Assembly (NCBI GenBank): GCA_029582165.1
Contig: CM055874.1
Location: forward strand, 44,337,883 to 44,401,882
Reading direction: 5' to 3'
DNA from: Portulaca oleracea
Taxonomy: Eukaryota > Streptophyta > Magnoliopsida > Caryophyllales > Portulacaceae
DNA: 64,000 nt
The notes under the pieces are model-generated. The model worked only from the letters and a program-made list of their open reading frames with translations, had not been told where the DNA came from and did no database searches. Numbering within the stretch: the stretch's first letter is position 1; each line of letters opens with the position of its first letter. Position numbers and translations under genes: made by a program. Shown here piece after piece: positions 1-12,608 of the stretch.

Positions 1-551
1 AGGCACGATGCTGCAAATTCAATGCTTTGATGGACCTATGAATCTTACATGCAAGAAAGCCCAACACGATTTCTATTAGACCCTTCAGTACTAGCTTCTC
101 TTTTAGATCCGCCTTGTCTTGCTGCCCACCAGGCTGCACAATAGAAACACTGCATTGTACCGAATCTGAGATGCTTCTAACTCCCATTGCACTATATAGA
201 CCTTGCGCAATTTCACTGTTGAGATTACTCTATTTTTTGGGAACCTAGACAAATAAATGAGAAGTCGGTACGACTCATGAAAGTCTTTTTCAGCCATAGA
301 TTAACAGTTAACAAACACACTCTCCTTGAATAATAACAGGATCCTCTTGCCTGGTGACATAGCTTAGTTGTTGATGCCATAAAAAAGGTTTGAGTTTGGA
401 TGATTTTGATAATATTTAATCGAGTACGTTATTGAATAATACAATTAAACATAAACTATTATAATTATGAATTTAAGTACAAACTGAATAATTTATCACT
501 CATTAATTTTTTAGTACTGAGACGGATATATATTTATTATTAATTAAATTC
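1..551. other. No recognisable gene
   Basis: AT-rich sequence with only short open frames. I see no conserved protein motif, RNA gene or clear terminal repeat here. Confidence 0.5.
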
Positions 552-836
552 ATGAATAGATTCACGTACATTATGGATGGGCCCCCACATCGCCGTTGGA
601 TGTACCAGAGGTTTGAAACGAATAGGAGGGTTATCAGAGCACAATGGGCTGCTGGGGTAGAAATGTTTGATCAATTTGCAAAGAGTAATTCGTATGAGTA
701 TCCGAGGACTGGAAAGTATCGGTGTCCATGTGTGAAGTGTAAGAATAAGAGCGGATATAGTCCCGATGAAGTTAAAGAACATTTGTATAGGCGAGGGTTT
801 ATTACCCGTTGGCTTAGCAATCACATAGAGAACTAG
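552..836 (+). pseudogene. CACTA (En/Spm) transposase-associated domain fragment
   Basis: A 94-codon open frame whose homology begins at an internal Met (codon 8, about 573). The order is Met-Asp, a W-M-Y motif, a helical stretch, a C-P-C-x2-C cluster (RCPCVKC), then DEVKEHLYRRGF. This is the pattern of the N-terminal transposase-associated domain of plant CACTA (En/Spm) transposases, a small zinc-binding module ahead of the catalytic tnp2 region. The frame ends just after the domain and no tnp2 or catalytic segment follows, so this is a broken fragment. Downstream (about 840-1000) is GC-richer sequence with words such as CCCTGTGGGATCGACC, which I associate with LTR-retrotransposon remnants, so a second insertion may have cut the element. 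The domain is seen directly; loss of the rest is inferred. Confidence 0.75.
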
Positions 837-2998
837 TTTACTGCGTTGCTAATTGAGTCCCTGTGGGATCGACCTTGACGTGTTACTTCGTAAACCGTGC
901 GCTTGCGGCCCTGTCACCTTGCATGCTTGTTGGACTTTATCCCACAGGTGTGTGGCGTTTGTCACCCCTTGGTTCGGGGCGTGACAAAAAGCTTCTCAAT
1001 ATTAAATGGAAATGGGAAATCGTTGACACTCGTGACTATGTGAGCAGACTTAGGATGCTTACAATCACACGTAAATTTAGCAGTATTGCCAGTGAAGCTA
1101 ATGAAATTTCATGCTTTTATTGCGTCAAATAGTTTACTCGCAGCATATTTAATTTTTAAAAATAATGACAAAAAATTCATATCTTTTTCTTTATCTTTTT
1201 AAGCAAGGTTGACTCAACAAGAACTCTCCTTAACTCCGTCCCTGAGCAACATGATCTGTTCGTTGTCACTGTCATGTCCATGATGGATGCACAAATGTGC
1301 CTCTTGGTATTTCTTCACATTTTTCTCATACAAGGAAAATTATGAAGACTTTATGGGGTTGCTTTTAGTATTTAGGCTTTCCTGATCAGCCGTGAAATTA
1401 GCCTAGACAACATGTTATTGGGACTTGAATCATCATCATTATAAGCGATCAAGCACTTGTAACATTGCTGTTGTAAATTCCTAAAACTTTATAGTGCGTT
1501 GGATCGTGGTTTTTCCACGTTAAACTATGTTTGATCATATTTTCTTCCGCTAATTCCGCATTATTGTTAATAGTTGTGAACTATCAATCCTAACAAATTT
1601 TCAATATAAGTTGAGTGTTTAGTAATTCTTTTTTCAGTAATGTATCTCATAAAGCAGTTAGAAATTAATAATGTACAAGAGTTGCGTTTTAAATTTGTCC
1701 TATAAATACTAATTTTTACAGCGCATGAAACAACAAAAACAGTTATATAATGCGCCATTATAAATTATGAAAAGTAGTATAGTCTTCAGTCTTCATGCTT
1801 TTGCCTTTATTTAGAAACTTTTAGGGATTTTTGGTGCAATGATTTAATGAAACAATCAATTTACCTTCTTCATCTTACATTTCCATTACGCAAGAGAACT
1901 CCGTTATCGTCCCATGATATTGAGCATGAAACGTATGCAACTAGACATATATAAAGCATGCAATTGTGAACTGCCATTGGAGATTGTAGAAAAGGGTAAA
2001 TTAACCATTAACGGCAAAGGATTTAGAATGTGTATAATGACATTTTATTGTTTTAGATTTTTGATGGGACTCGTCCTAACATATCATATTATTTTTAAAA
2101 TTTTTGAAACTCATCTTTTTATTCTCTATGATAAATAGAATTCCAACTCGCAACTTTAAATAAAATATTTGTTATTATCCTGATTTACCGTACAATATAT
2201 ATAGTTTTGAAGTGAAATTTAAAAAAAAAGATTAATTTTATGGCTACCAATAAAAAGCAAAGAGAGGCCGGTGCAACATGTGGATTTCATTCTGGAATGA
2301 TTTACAGGTCCAGAATGAGTTTCAACATTGTGGAACTAAAAATTATCACTGCCAAGGAATGAAATGGAATGTTAGTGAAATCTTGAAATGAGTTTCAACC
2401 ATTGCACATGCTCTTAATTTTTATAAACTATGTTAATAAGTATAGATGATACATTAATTTGATCAACTGCATTGGTAAAGGCGTACTAAATTATATTTGT
2501 AATTTTGTAGCCTTATGATTGTGAGAAATAATGTACAAATTGAAAAACTATTTTAATAAAACTGTATAAATAGTTCCATAAAAAATATGAATGGTTATAT
2601 AATTTTACTAATTGTCTGTACCTTTTTTTTTTAATAGTACAAGTTTACATCAATATAAGATGTATGATGTATCGTGGCAAGACGTACATGTTTAATAACC
2701 AAAATAATACAGGTACCGAAATAGAAAAATATTGGATAAAGAACACTACTAGCTGTAAGGTTAATGTGTTGCATAGGATATATAATTTATTATGCTTTTT
2801 AAATATTAAAAATTAAGACACAACTCTAAAAGATGATACTTTTTCATTAATTAAAACTGTATATGGGTCGAATGCTCTAAGTCCTTATATAGTAAGAATT
2901 CCAAATTACCAAAGTTTTAGTGGGACATTGAAGAATATATGTTGGCCGACTAGAAGCAATTTTCAAAATTTATATACGGCAAGCGTTATATAGAAAAG
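837..2998. other. Gene-free AT-rich stretch
   Basis: No convincing coding region. About 840-1000 is GC-richer and looks like LTR-retrotransposon debris. The rest is AT-rich low-complexity sequence with several poly-A and poly-T runs. Confidence 0.45.
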
Positions 2999-3003
2999 AT
3001 AAT

Positions 3004-3781
3004 TGTTAGAGAAAATATTAGCAAGGTAACAGCGGAAGCGAATAATAAAATCGAATTGAGATGACGGATATTACGACAAAATTTAGGAACGATAAAACAA
3101 ACGATAAAATCAAACACCAGAATTACGTGGAAAACCGAAGAACTCGGAGAAAAACCCACGGACGGCGACAACCAGAAAATAATACACTATGAGAAAGGAG
3201 GAGTACAACCTAATCACTATTGCAGGGTGTGATGTGATCCACAAAGGAGATTACAATAACAATCTCTCAACACTCGACTCACAATCTCTCAGGAATCAGG
3301 ATACACTCGAGAAAATATTGGTGAGACTCCCTCTCTCTCAATATTTTCTCTCTCTCTAGCTCTCTGTGGTTACCGATGATTTTGGTGGAGAAACATGTAC
3401 CATTTTTATAGTAGTGGAGAGGGTAGGAAACTAGGTTAAAAATAAATAACCTAAACGATGAAACAATCCGTCGCCGGTGAAAAAGACCGGACAAGACGCT
3501 GGGAGCGTCTGTCCCCTGCTGGCAGCGTCAAACACATTGAGCCTTCTGGAGGTCCCGCTGGTAGCGGGGAAAGCCAAGGGAGTAGTGCCTAGGTCCCCCT
3601 CGGTAGCGTTTAGTGACAAGAGATACTAGTAGCGTCTTTTACCCCCTGGTGGAGTCTTGGACCCCCTGGTGGCATCTTGTTCATGTGGGCGCTGCTAGCA
3701 TCCCACGTGACGCTGGTGGTGCCCCGATCTTCCTCCTTTAATCTGGACCCCGAGGATCTAATGGGCCACATAAACCCAACA
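3004..3781 (-). repeat. Copia-1 3' LTR
   Basis: 778 bp, the partner of 7987-8740. Ends are TGTTAGAG and CCAACA as written on the plus strand. The adjoining minus-strand sequence (3782-3795) is a purine-rich tract ending AAGGTGGAGA, suitable as the polypurine tract. Confidence 0.93.
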
Positions 3782-3881
3782 ATCTCCACCTTGGACCATG
3801 ATCCGAGACATCGGTCCAGAATAAACATTTCGACTGTTGCCATCAGCACGCCCCTCCGTAGGGCGTGGCCCCGCAGGGCTC

Positions 3882-6800
3882 TCACATGCTAGAAACACCA
3901 ACTAACTCCAAACAATGTTCGAACTTAGCTATAGATAGAGACTTGGTTAACATATTTGCAGGATTATCAGAAGTATGCACCTTCTTCACCACAATCTCTC
4001 CCGCAGCAATTGTATCTCTGATGAAGTGATACCTGACACTGATATGCTTGGTTTTCAAATGATAAGTGTCATTCTTTGTCAGATGTATAGCACTCTGACT
4101 GTTTGAATAAACCACAGTCTCGCTCTGTGATGCTCCAAGCTCCATGACCAATCCCCTCAACCAGATGACCTCCTTCACTCCTTCCGTTGCAACAATATAT
4201 TCAGCCTCTGTAGTAGACAGGGCTGCTATAGATTGAAATGAAGCTTTCCAAGATACTGCTTCTCCACACATAACGAACACATACCCTGAAATTGAGCGTC
4301 TCCTATCCAAGTCTCCACCATAATCAGCATTAACATAACCTGCAACATCAGACGTTGCAGTACTACCTCTATCATACAAGATGCCCTTCTCTAAAGTACC
4401 CTTTACATTGCGAAGGATCCGCTTCACTCCTTCCCAATGCTCCTTCCCTGGATTCTGCATATATCTACTCACCACACTAACTGCATGAGACAGGTCACGT
4501 CTAGTGCACACCATAACATACATCAAACTACCAACTGCACTAACATAGGGGATATTAGATATCCTCCTTACCTCCAAATCAGATTTAGGACAGTTCTCAC
4601 CAAACAACTTGAAATGTGCAACTAAGGGAGTTGAAACTGCTTTACAGTTTCTTATGTTGAACCTGTCCAACACATTCTCCAGATATTTCTTCTGAGACAA
4701 GAACAACTTCCCTGCCTTTATATCTCTTTGGATCTCCATACCCAAAATCTTCTTCGCCGCTCTGAGGTCTTTCATCTCAAAATCCTGGTTAAGTTGAGAT
4801 TTCAGCTTCTTTATAAGTGACATGTCCCTGGAGGCAATCAACATGTCATCAACATACAATAATAAATAAAGGAAAGACCTTTCTTCAAATTGCCTGTAGT
4901 ACACACAGTTGTCATAGTGACTTCTTGTGTACTCTTGCCCTATCATAAAGGTATCAAACCTTTTGTACCACTGCCCGGGTGTCTATTTAAGTCCATACAA
5001 GGACTTCCTCAATCTGCATACATGTTCCTGCTTACCAGGAACGATGAAACCATCTGGTCGCCTCGTATATATTTTCTCCTCCAATTCGCCATGGAGGAAA
5101 GCTGTCTTGACATCAAGTTGCTCCAACTCCAAATCAAATAGAGCAACGAAGGCAAGCAAGGTGCGGATCGACGTATGCCTCATGACTGGTGAGAATACTT
5201 CATTGAAGTCAATTCCTTCTTTCTGGTTGCAACCCCTTACAACTAATCTGGCCTTCCACCTTGCACTTTCTACACCAAGGATACCTTCCTTTCTCTTGTA
5301 CACCCACTTCGTAATAAGAGCTCGTCGCCCTTTAGGCAACTTACATAGCTCCCATGTATGATTTTTCTGCAGGCTCTCCATCTCCTCTTGCATTGCTCCT
5401 ATCCAGTTTGAGGCACTCGGACAGGAGATGACCTCCTGATAGGTAGAAGGTTCAGCACCTTCAGGAGTCTCTTTTGCAACACTCAACGCATATGCAATCA
5501 TAGCATCATCTTCTTCAGTATATCTCGCTGGTCTCCTGATCTCCCTCCTGGGACGATCTCTGTCTATACTCGGTTGTTCCTCCACCTGAGGAACATTAGT
5601 CTCAGCCTCAGACTCTTCAACCTGAGTTGGTTCAGAAGCATCATCAGCAGTTTGCTCCTGATTGCAGGTTCCAACAGCTCCATCTTGAGCCTGCTCCACC
5701 TCGAACACCATTCTTTCTGCATCCTTCTCCTGATTTCCTGCATCATCAAAAGTACCGGTAGATTCCATTCTAGATAACATAGCAGTTTCATTAAAGGTTA
5801 CATCTCTAGATTGAATAACTTCCTTCAAATTAGGACACCACATTGTATATCCCATAGACTCAGACCCGTAACCTAGAAACATGCATTTAACAGCCCTAGG
5901 AGACAACTTCCCATCATTCACATGGGCATATACAGGACATCCAAAAATTCTCAAATTAGAATAATTAACTGGATGACTTGTCCATATTTCCTTTGGAATC
6001 TGGTATTCGATAGAGGCATGAGGTGATCTGTTGAGCAGGTAGCAGTCAGTAGATACCACCTCTGCCCAAAATGATTTGTTCTTGCAACGCCCTGCATTCG
6101 AGAGCGTGCAACGGGCTTTCTCCAGGAGTGTCCTGTTGATTCTCTCAGCTACGCCGTTTTGCTGAGGCTTACCCACCAAGGTTCAATGCCTCGTAATCCT
6201 ATGCTCTTCAAAGAATTCTGTAAATTCAGAATCAACAAACTCCAACCTATTATATGTCCTGAGTTTCTTGATTTTTCTTTCTGTCTGGTTCTCCACCAAA
6301 GCTTTGAACTTCTTGAAGTATGAGAATGTCTCATTCTTGTGCCGCAGGAAATAAACCCAAGTTTTTCTCGAGAAGTCGTCCACGAATGTCAACAGATAGC
6401 GCTAAGCGATGGCACTCTAGCAGGACCCCACAGATCTGAATGAATATAATCAAGGATCCCTGATGTTGTGTGTTTAACCCTTGAAAAGCTAACCCTCTTC
6501 TATTTCCCACTGACACAGTGATCGCAAAACTCCAACTTGTCCATCTTTGCACCATCAAGATATCCCTTCTTGCTCAGCATTGATATTCTCTTCTCTCCCA
6601 TGTGACATAGTCTCATGTGCCACAGTTTTGTGCTGTGAGACTCGTCAAGATTCAGGACAGCTGTTGCAGTTCCTGTCACAGTAGACCCCTGCAGGATGTA
6701 CAAACTGCCCTTCCTGATTCCCTTCATAAGAACCATGGAACCCCTGCATACTTTCAAAACGCCGTCTTCTCCTTTGTACCTGCAGCCGTTAGCCTCAAGA

Positions 6801-7963
6801 GTGCCCAAAGAAATTAAATTTTGAGTCATGTTAGAGATATGACAAACCTCCTTGAGAGTTCTAACGACGCCATCATGAGTTCTGATTTTGATGCTGTCGA
6901 TTCCTGCAACCTTACAGGCTGTGTCGTTACCCATAACTACGACCCCGGTGTCAACACTCTCATAAGACTCGAACCAGTCCTTATGAGGACACATATGATA
7001 GGTGCATCCCGTGTCAAGAACCCACTCATCTCTAGCTATCCTACTCGATGTGGTAGCTAAGGCATCATCCGTAACTACAAACCCATCACCATCTGACTCG
7101 GACTCTACACAGTTTGAGGTACCAGGTTTAGTGTGGTTATCCTTACTCTCTTGCTTCTGGTCTCTCTATTTTGTCCAACAATCTCTCTCTATATGCCCCA
7201 TTTTACTACAGTAGTTACACTTCTTATTCTTGTGAGGATTCCTAGACTTTGAACGGTGTTTAGACCTCCCTCTAGACCCGTTTCCCTTACGTTCAGTATT
7301 TCTACCCCTTACAACAATAGCATCACCACCCTAGTCATCACCATCAGTATCAAGTTTCTCCTTAGACAGTAAACTAGCCTTTACTTCACTAAGGTTAAGG
7401 ACGCCACGATTCCCATACAACATGATTTTCTTAAATTGTTTATGTGATGCAGGCAGGGACAGAATTAAATGCAAAGCCTTATCCTCATCAATGTGTTTCA
7501 CATCCATTGATTCTAATTCGGTAATAATAGAATCAAATTCACTAAGATGTGCTTGAATAGAAGTACCTTGGGGCATTTTCAGCCTGTAGAATTTCTCCTT
7601 CATTCGGTACTTGTTTGCAAGATTCTTCGATATATACAGCTCTTCCAGTTTGGTCCAGAGCTCCCGAGGTTTCTCAATGTGCATCACCTTTCTCTGAATG
7701 TGCTCCGCCAAACACAGCTGAATTCCTGCCAGAGCCTTATCTTCCAGCTTCTTCCACTCCCTTGGAGTCAGATTGCCCTTAATGTCCTTCTGGAGTTTAT
7801 TGAATTTCTCATCGCTTATTGTCGCATCAGTTTTCGTGTCGGGATACTCAATCACATCCCATAACCCGTGCTGAATCAGGATCGCCTTCATCTGCAGTCT
7901 CCACATAGTAAAACTCCTCGTTCCATCAAATTTTGGAATATCACACTTCATGATTGAAGCCAT
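3882..7963 (-). pseudogene. Copia-1 gag-pol, broken
   Basis: Gag most likely starts at the ATG at 7963 (MASIMKCDIPKFDG); the codon at 7969 is GTG. In order: gag; zinc knuckle CX2CX4HX4C (7219-7178); protease WVLDTGC; integrase zinc-binding region and core; RT with YVDD (about 4840-4860); RNase H. Lesions seen: in-frame stops at 7333-7331, 7168-7166, 6502-6500, 6182-6180 and 4985-4983; a frame change between about 6500 and 6392; the second catalytic Asp of integrase changed to Tyr (TYNRLEF where the family has TDNG); and an Asp-to-Asn change in the RNase H motif (GYVNADY). Several stops fit C-to-T changes expected of methylated DNA. The product would have been the polyprotein that packages, copies and integrates the element. 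It is now inactive. Confidence 0.93.
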
Positions 7964-7968
7964 ATCCA

Positions 7969-7984
7969 CCTTGCTCTGATACCA
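7969..7984 (-). other. Copia-1 primer-binding site (tRNA-iMet type)
   Basis: On the minus strand, two bases inside the 5' LTR, the sequence reads TGGTATCAGAGCAAGG. TGGTATCAGAGC is the standard plant primer site complementary to the 3' end of initiator methionine tRNA. Confidence 0.92.
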
Positions 7985-7986
7985 CT

Positions 7987-8740
7987 TGTTAGAGAAAATA
8001 GTAGCAAGATAACAGCGGAAGCGAATAATAAAATCAAATCGAGATGACGGATATTACGATAAAATTTAGGAACGATAAAATAAGCGATAAATTCAAACAC
8101 CAGAATTACGTGGTAAACCGAAGAACTCGGAGAAAAACCCACGGACGGCGACAACCAGAAAATAATGCACTCTGAGAAAGGAGGAGTACAACCTGATCAC
8201 TATCACAGGGTGTGATGCGATCCACAAAGGAGATTACAATAACAATCTTTCAACACTCGACTCACAATCTCTCAGGATACACTGGGGAAAATATTGGTGA
8301 GGCTCCCTCTCTCTCAATATTTTCTCTCTCTCTCTAGCTCTCTGTGTTTACCGATGTTTTTGGTGAAGAAACATGTACCATATTTATAGTAGTGGAGAGG
8401 GTAGGACACTAGGTTAAAAATAAATAACCTAAACGACGAAACAATCCGTCGCTGCTGAAAAAGACCGGACAAGACGTTGTGAGTGTCTGTCCCCCGCTGG
8501 CAGCGTCAAACACGTTGAGCCTTCTGGAGGTCCCGCTGGCAGCGGGCAAATCCAAGGGAGTAGCGCCTAGGTCCCCCTTGGTAGCGTTTAATAACAAGAG
8601 ACGCTAGTAGCGTCTTTTACCCCCTGGTGGCGTCTTGTTCATGTGGGGCACTGCTAGCGTCCCATGTGACACTGGTGGTGCCCCGATCTTCCTCCCTCAA
8701 TCTGGATCCCAAGGATCCAATGGGCCACACAAACCCAACA
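7987..8740 (-). repeat. Copia-1 5' LTR
   Basis: 754 bp, upstream of gag on the minus strand. It carries a minus-strand TATA-like TATAAATA near 8381-8389 that could set the transcript start. It lacks a short stretch present in the other LTR near 3655-3675 and differs at scattered sites. Confidence 0.93.
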
Positions 8741-8745
8741 ATAAT

Positions 8746-10529
8746 TTATTTGTTAATGTTTGTGACAACTTCAATGGAACGAAACTTGCAGAAGTAGTTA
8801 ATATTTATTGTCTAGAAATTTTAAATTGTGTATTTTCCTTGAAACAACTTGTTATATTATTTTTTTCTATGCATGGTCATATATTTATGTTTGTTCTTTT
8901 GAAATTAGATTTACTTTTCTAATTTGTCTTTTTTTAGTTTGTACATACATTTATATGTATTTGTCTTCAACCACTGTATTTATATTTTATTTGCCTTTTT
9001 CATTGTTAAATACCTACTTTTAAATACTCCGTCCATCGCACGGGTTTAAGACTAGTAATAATAAAAGTACCATATAAGACTGTCATCGAATTTATTTTAA
9101 ATTTTTTTGTAAAGTTTTTAATTTATTGTATATAATTTAGATATGAGTAGAAATGTGTAATTTTTTAAAAGCTTTTAATTTAAAAATTTTAAATATTTTT
9201 ATATTAAAATTTTTATTTATTTATGTATTTATTTATTTGTTTGGTTGTTTTTTATTATTTTTATCATTTTTGTCTTTTTAAAATTTTAAAATTTTAAAAT
9301 TTTAAATTTCTTTAATTTTTTTATTTTAAATTTAATTTTTTTCCTTTTTTATTTTTACATATTTAGAAAAATTTAAAATTAAAGATAAAAATTAAAAAAA
9401 TTAACAAATACAAATAGTTCATTGCAAATAGGTAGATTAATATATTTTAGGCGGTGTATGTAATGTTGTAAAAAATATGTAAAAAAAAAAAAGAACACTC
9501 CCTTCTAATACTTTTTACTGATCTCTAAGGCATTTGCCACTTCCTGATCAGCTTACGCTCTGTATTGCTTTCAATCAAAGGCACATCATATCAAACTGAA
9601 TGTATCCATTTTTAAAAGCTAAACCCACTAGCCAAATGTATTTAAAGTGACTTTGAAATCAAAGGAGTCCACATATTACATAAATCTAGAGGAACAAAAA
9701 AGTAAGTCCTAACCCATGATCATTTTCATTTGGAAGCCATGATACGTGTCTTGGAGTAAGACATTAGTTAAATATCTTACTTTTCATGAAAATAATATTA
9801 TTATAAATTTTGATGCTAATTCTTTTATATATGTTTTAATTATCAATTATAGAAAGTTTAGAATGTGTTGGCAATGTCAACAATTATAAATGGCATCCTA
9901 ATCAAATGAACTGCATTCATTACCCATATTTTAAATACTTTTTGGTAAATTAAAAGTTATGGACTAAAACATAATTTTATACAATGTATGTGGTATTATA
10001 GGTATAGAAGTAATCATATCATTTTTTTTTAGAAAAAGAATTTAATATGCATGTATTGTGATTTATATCTAGGCAAGACACTTAAAATGTTTCTTGTTCC
10101 AAAATTTATATCATTTTATTTGACTATATTCTATCAAAGAGGCGTTAATCAGGTGACAACCACCACATATTCTATGCTTCCTTCTAAGGTTTAAGTTCAC
10201 CTATGAGAAAAATTTTATATGTACATATATATATATATATATATATATCTATTACCTAAAAGAAAAATGGGAGTTTGCATTTGTTGAGGAGTGTGCTTGC
10301 TGTTTGCTGTGTGAGTGTGTCTGCCTGCTTAAGCTTTTTTCTTTTTTTTTTTTTTTTTTTTTTGCAAACTGATTGTATCCAATGTCACATGTCTTTCTAA
10401 TAAGTTCATGTCCATATTATATTATTAATTATGTGCCTATGGTTTTAATTTCAAGCCTTTTTTTTCTTTAATTCTCTCTTTATATTTTCTCTAGTTTTTA
10501 TTATGTACTACTATTAATACTTTTGAAAA
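8746..10529. other. AT-rich intergenic DNA with dispersed repeat
   Basis: No gene. Very AT-rich, with tracts of A, T and TTTAAAATTT words. About 9838-10110 resembles 30725-31010 (both run from a TTAATTATCAATTATA-like start to a CACTTAAA/TCTTG-like end), so it is one copy of a dispersed non-coding repeat. A (TA)n microsatellite lies at about 10225-10248. Confidence 0.5.
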
Positions 10530-10930
10530 TTCTACCATAGTTGAATTTATTTTCAACTATGGTAGTTGAAAATTTTATACCATTCATTTATTAAAAATAA
10601 ATCATATTTTTTAAAAAGATTTATATCCTCCTAAACATGGTTAATTATTGTATCGAGTTACTTTGATCAACCTACATTAATTTTGAATTTTTATGGTAAA
10701 ATTAATGGTTTTTCACTTTTTAACTACAATAGTTGAAAAAAAGTCAATTATAGTAGAATTTCCTTTAAAATATTCAATTTTGTAAAAAATTATAACTTAA
10801 CATATAGATTTACTTATTGTAATAAGTTCTATGGTAAATATATCTATTAATTTTAATTTTTAATAGCAAAATTAAGGACAATTATGCATTTCAACTACCA
10901 TAGTTGAAAATAAATTCAACTATGGTAGAA
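10530..10930. mobile_element. Foldback MITE with perfect 42-bp terminal inverted repeats
   Basis: Bases 10530-10571 and 10889-10930 are exact reverse complements over 42 bp. Each arm is itself a hairpin: CTACCATAGTTGAA and its complement around a 6-base loop. A more decayed copy of the same word lies in the middle (about 10715-10755). There is no coding capacity. I cannot fix a target duplication, so the superfamily stays open. Confidence 0.85.
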
Positions 10931-11600
10931 TCTCCCTACTACTTTTCGATCTGCTTCATAGTTCAACTGATGTTGGTATGCTAAAGGTATTAATTTTCTC
11001 TTCATATCTTCTCGAAATCATGTGAAAAACAAGTGTAATTTAAAGGCAACAAAAACAAACTTTATGAAATCTTCAAATATTTTTCATCCGATTTTATGTT
11101 ATTTCCATGTTAATTTCCCATTACAATTCAATATTGCCTTTAGTTCTTCCTCTCCTTCCTTTCGTTAAGTGCTTTCAAATCCAATACATGAAAATTATAC
11201 ATCATTACCCGTGCCTTGCACGAGCACAGTGCACTAGTATATATATATTGACTCATATGTTGGTATCAAAGATTCAGTGTCCCCACTTTTGTCAGTGGGC
11301 AGATATGGTTTGGCCTTGATCTCTGATTTATTGGAGTCCTAATGGCGAAAGGACACTAGCCCCGTTGGCGCACAACTTACGTCTCATCCATAGTTGCTCA
11401 TTTAAACTTTAATTGGGGGGACATATTTTCTGCATGACTTTAACTTTTGGTTTTCAAACTTTGTTATCACGTTAACATACATATATGGGCATACTGTTGG
11501 AATATCTTAAGAGTACGGTATGAATTTTTAAGCTCCATTTCTCCAAACTTTGTTATCATATTAATATATGTAGAACAACAACAATAAATTTTTAGATATA
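10931..11600. other. Intergenic, no gene seen
   Basis: AT-rich sequence with short open frames only. No motif recognised. Confidence 0.4.
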
Positions 11601-11862
11601 TACTTCTTTCGTTCATTATTAATTGTCGTCTTTAAAAATTGTGTGATCAAAGTTTTAAAATTTTGACCAAAAGTCTCTCAATGTATACAATGAGTTGCTA
11701 TATAAAATTACTTACCATTAGATTTGTAACTAAAAGTATTATCATAAAAGTTTAATATTGAAATTGTTAACAAAATATTAAATAAGAAGTTATCAATTAA
11801 AGAATGACATTGGAGATCGTCAGAGTCAACAAAGTAACAATTAATATGAAACAGAGGGAGTA
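11601..11862. mobile_element. Stowaway-like (Tc1/mariner) MITE
   Basis: About 262 bp flanked by TA. The left end TACTTCTTTCGTTC and right end GAGGGAGTA are degenerate forms of the CTCCCTCCGT terminal repeat of plant Stowaway elements. The interior (GACCAAAAGTCTCTCAATGT and following) matches the element at 22951-23090, so the two belong to one family. Confidence 0.8.
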
Positions 11863-12600
11863 TATATATGTTGTTAAGAGTATTTTAAGAGCAATTTGTA
11901 AATTTTTAATCCTCATTTCTCCACAATATACACACACATACATACATAAATATATACATAAATTGTATTGTTCATACCTGCTAGCCTTATTCCTCCATGT
12001 TTTGTTCTTAATTTTTTGAATTATGAGAGCTATATAACTCCTTGAAGTTGTATGTAACTAATTGATGTGATAAATTAAATCATTCTTTAAGAAAAGATCA
12101 TAATGATAGAGTAATATGAAATTTCATTGTTCAATTAATCCATGGAACAAAACAAACATAACCATTTCAATAAGAATATTTGACCAACTAACACAGCTTA
12201 AAACCTTTGACTTACTAGTCATAGCAATGCTATTAAGGTAAGAGGAAAAGCTCACATAAAGATACATGTTTGTTTCGCGACCGTTCATTAACGGTCTCTA
12301 CTTAATGCAGGAGACTATTGAGAGGCGACCGCTTAAATGGTGGCCATTTAATGGTTGCCAGAGCTTTATGTCGACTATTTAGGGTATACAAAGACTGTTA
12401 AAAACGGACTATGTTAGCTTGTCATGTTGTAATGTACGTTTCTAGAGCTTGAGCTCTAAGAAATGACATCAATTATCAACAGGGATAAAATGTCACGTCG
12501 ATTTTTTTTTTTTTTACTAAAAGCAACTATCTAGAGTCAATTGTAGAAGAGCAATTGTCAAGTCAAGAATGTGGTCGACTATTACGATTGTCCACTGACG
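11863..12600. other. Intergenic, no gene seen
   Basis: AT-rich sequence. About 12270-12480 is GC-richer with short self-complementary words (for example CTAGAGCTTGAGCTCTAAG), possibly the edge of the repeat element that follows. Confidence 0.35.
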
Positions 12601-12608
12601 ATCTCATA

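Larger units (their letters stand above)
2999..8745 (-). mobile_element. Complete but decayed Ty1/copia retrotransposon (Copia-1)
   Basis: A full-length element on the minus strand. Two long terminal repeats (3004-3781 and 7987-8740) both begin TGTTAGAG and end CCAACA, and are flanked by a perfect 5-bp target duplication, ATAAT (2999-3003 and 8741-8745). Read on the minus strand the order is 5' LTR, primer-binding site, gag, protease, integrase, reverse transcriptase, RNase H, polypurine tract, 3' LTR. Integrase before RT is the copia order. I count roughly 50 substitutions plus indels between the LTRs by eye (about 6-7%), so this is a fairly old insertion. Gag-pol carries several in-frame stops and a frameshift, so the element cannot move by itself. 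Confidence 0.95.

Noticed and set aside
863..1132. 89-codon plus-strand frame
   Set aside because: No protein motif; starts in LTR-like debris.
3886..5361. Plus-strand frames within Copia-1
   Set aside because: Antisense to pol of the minus-strand element.
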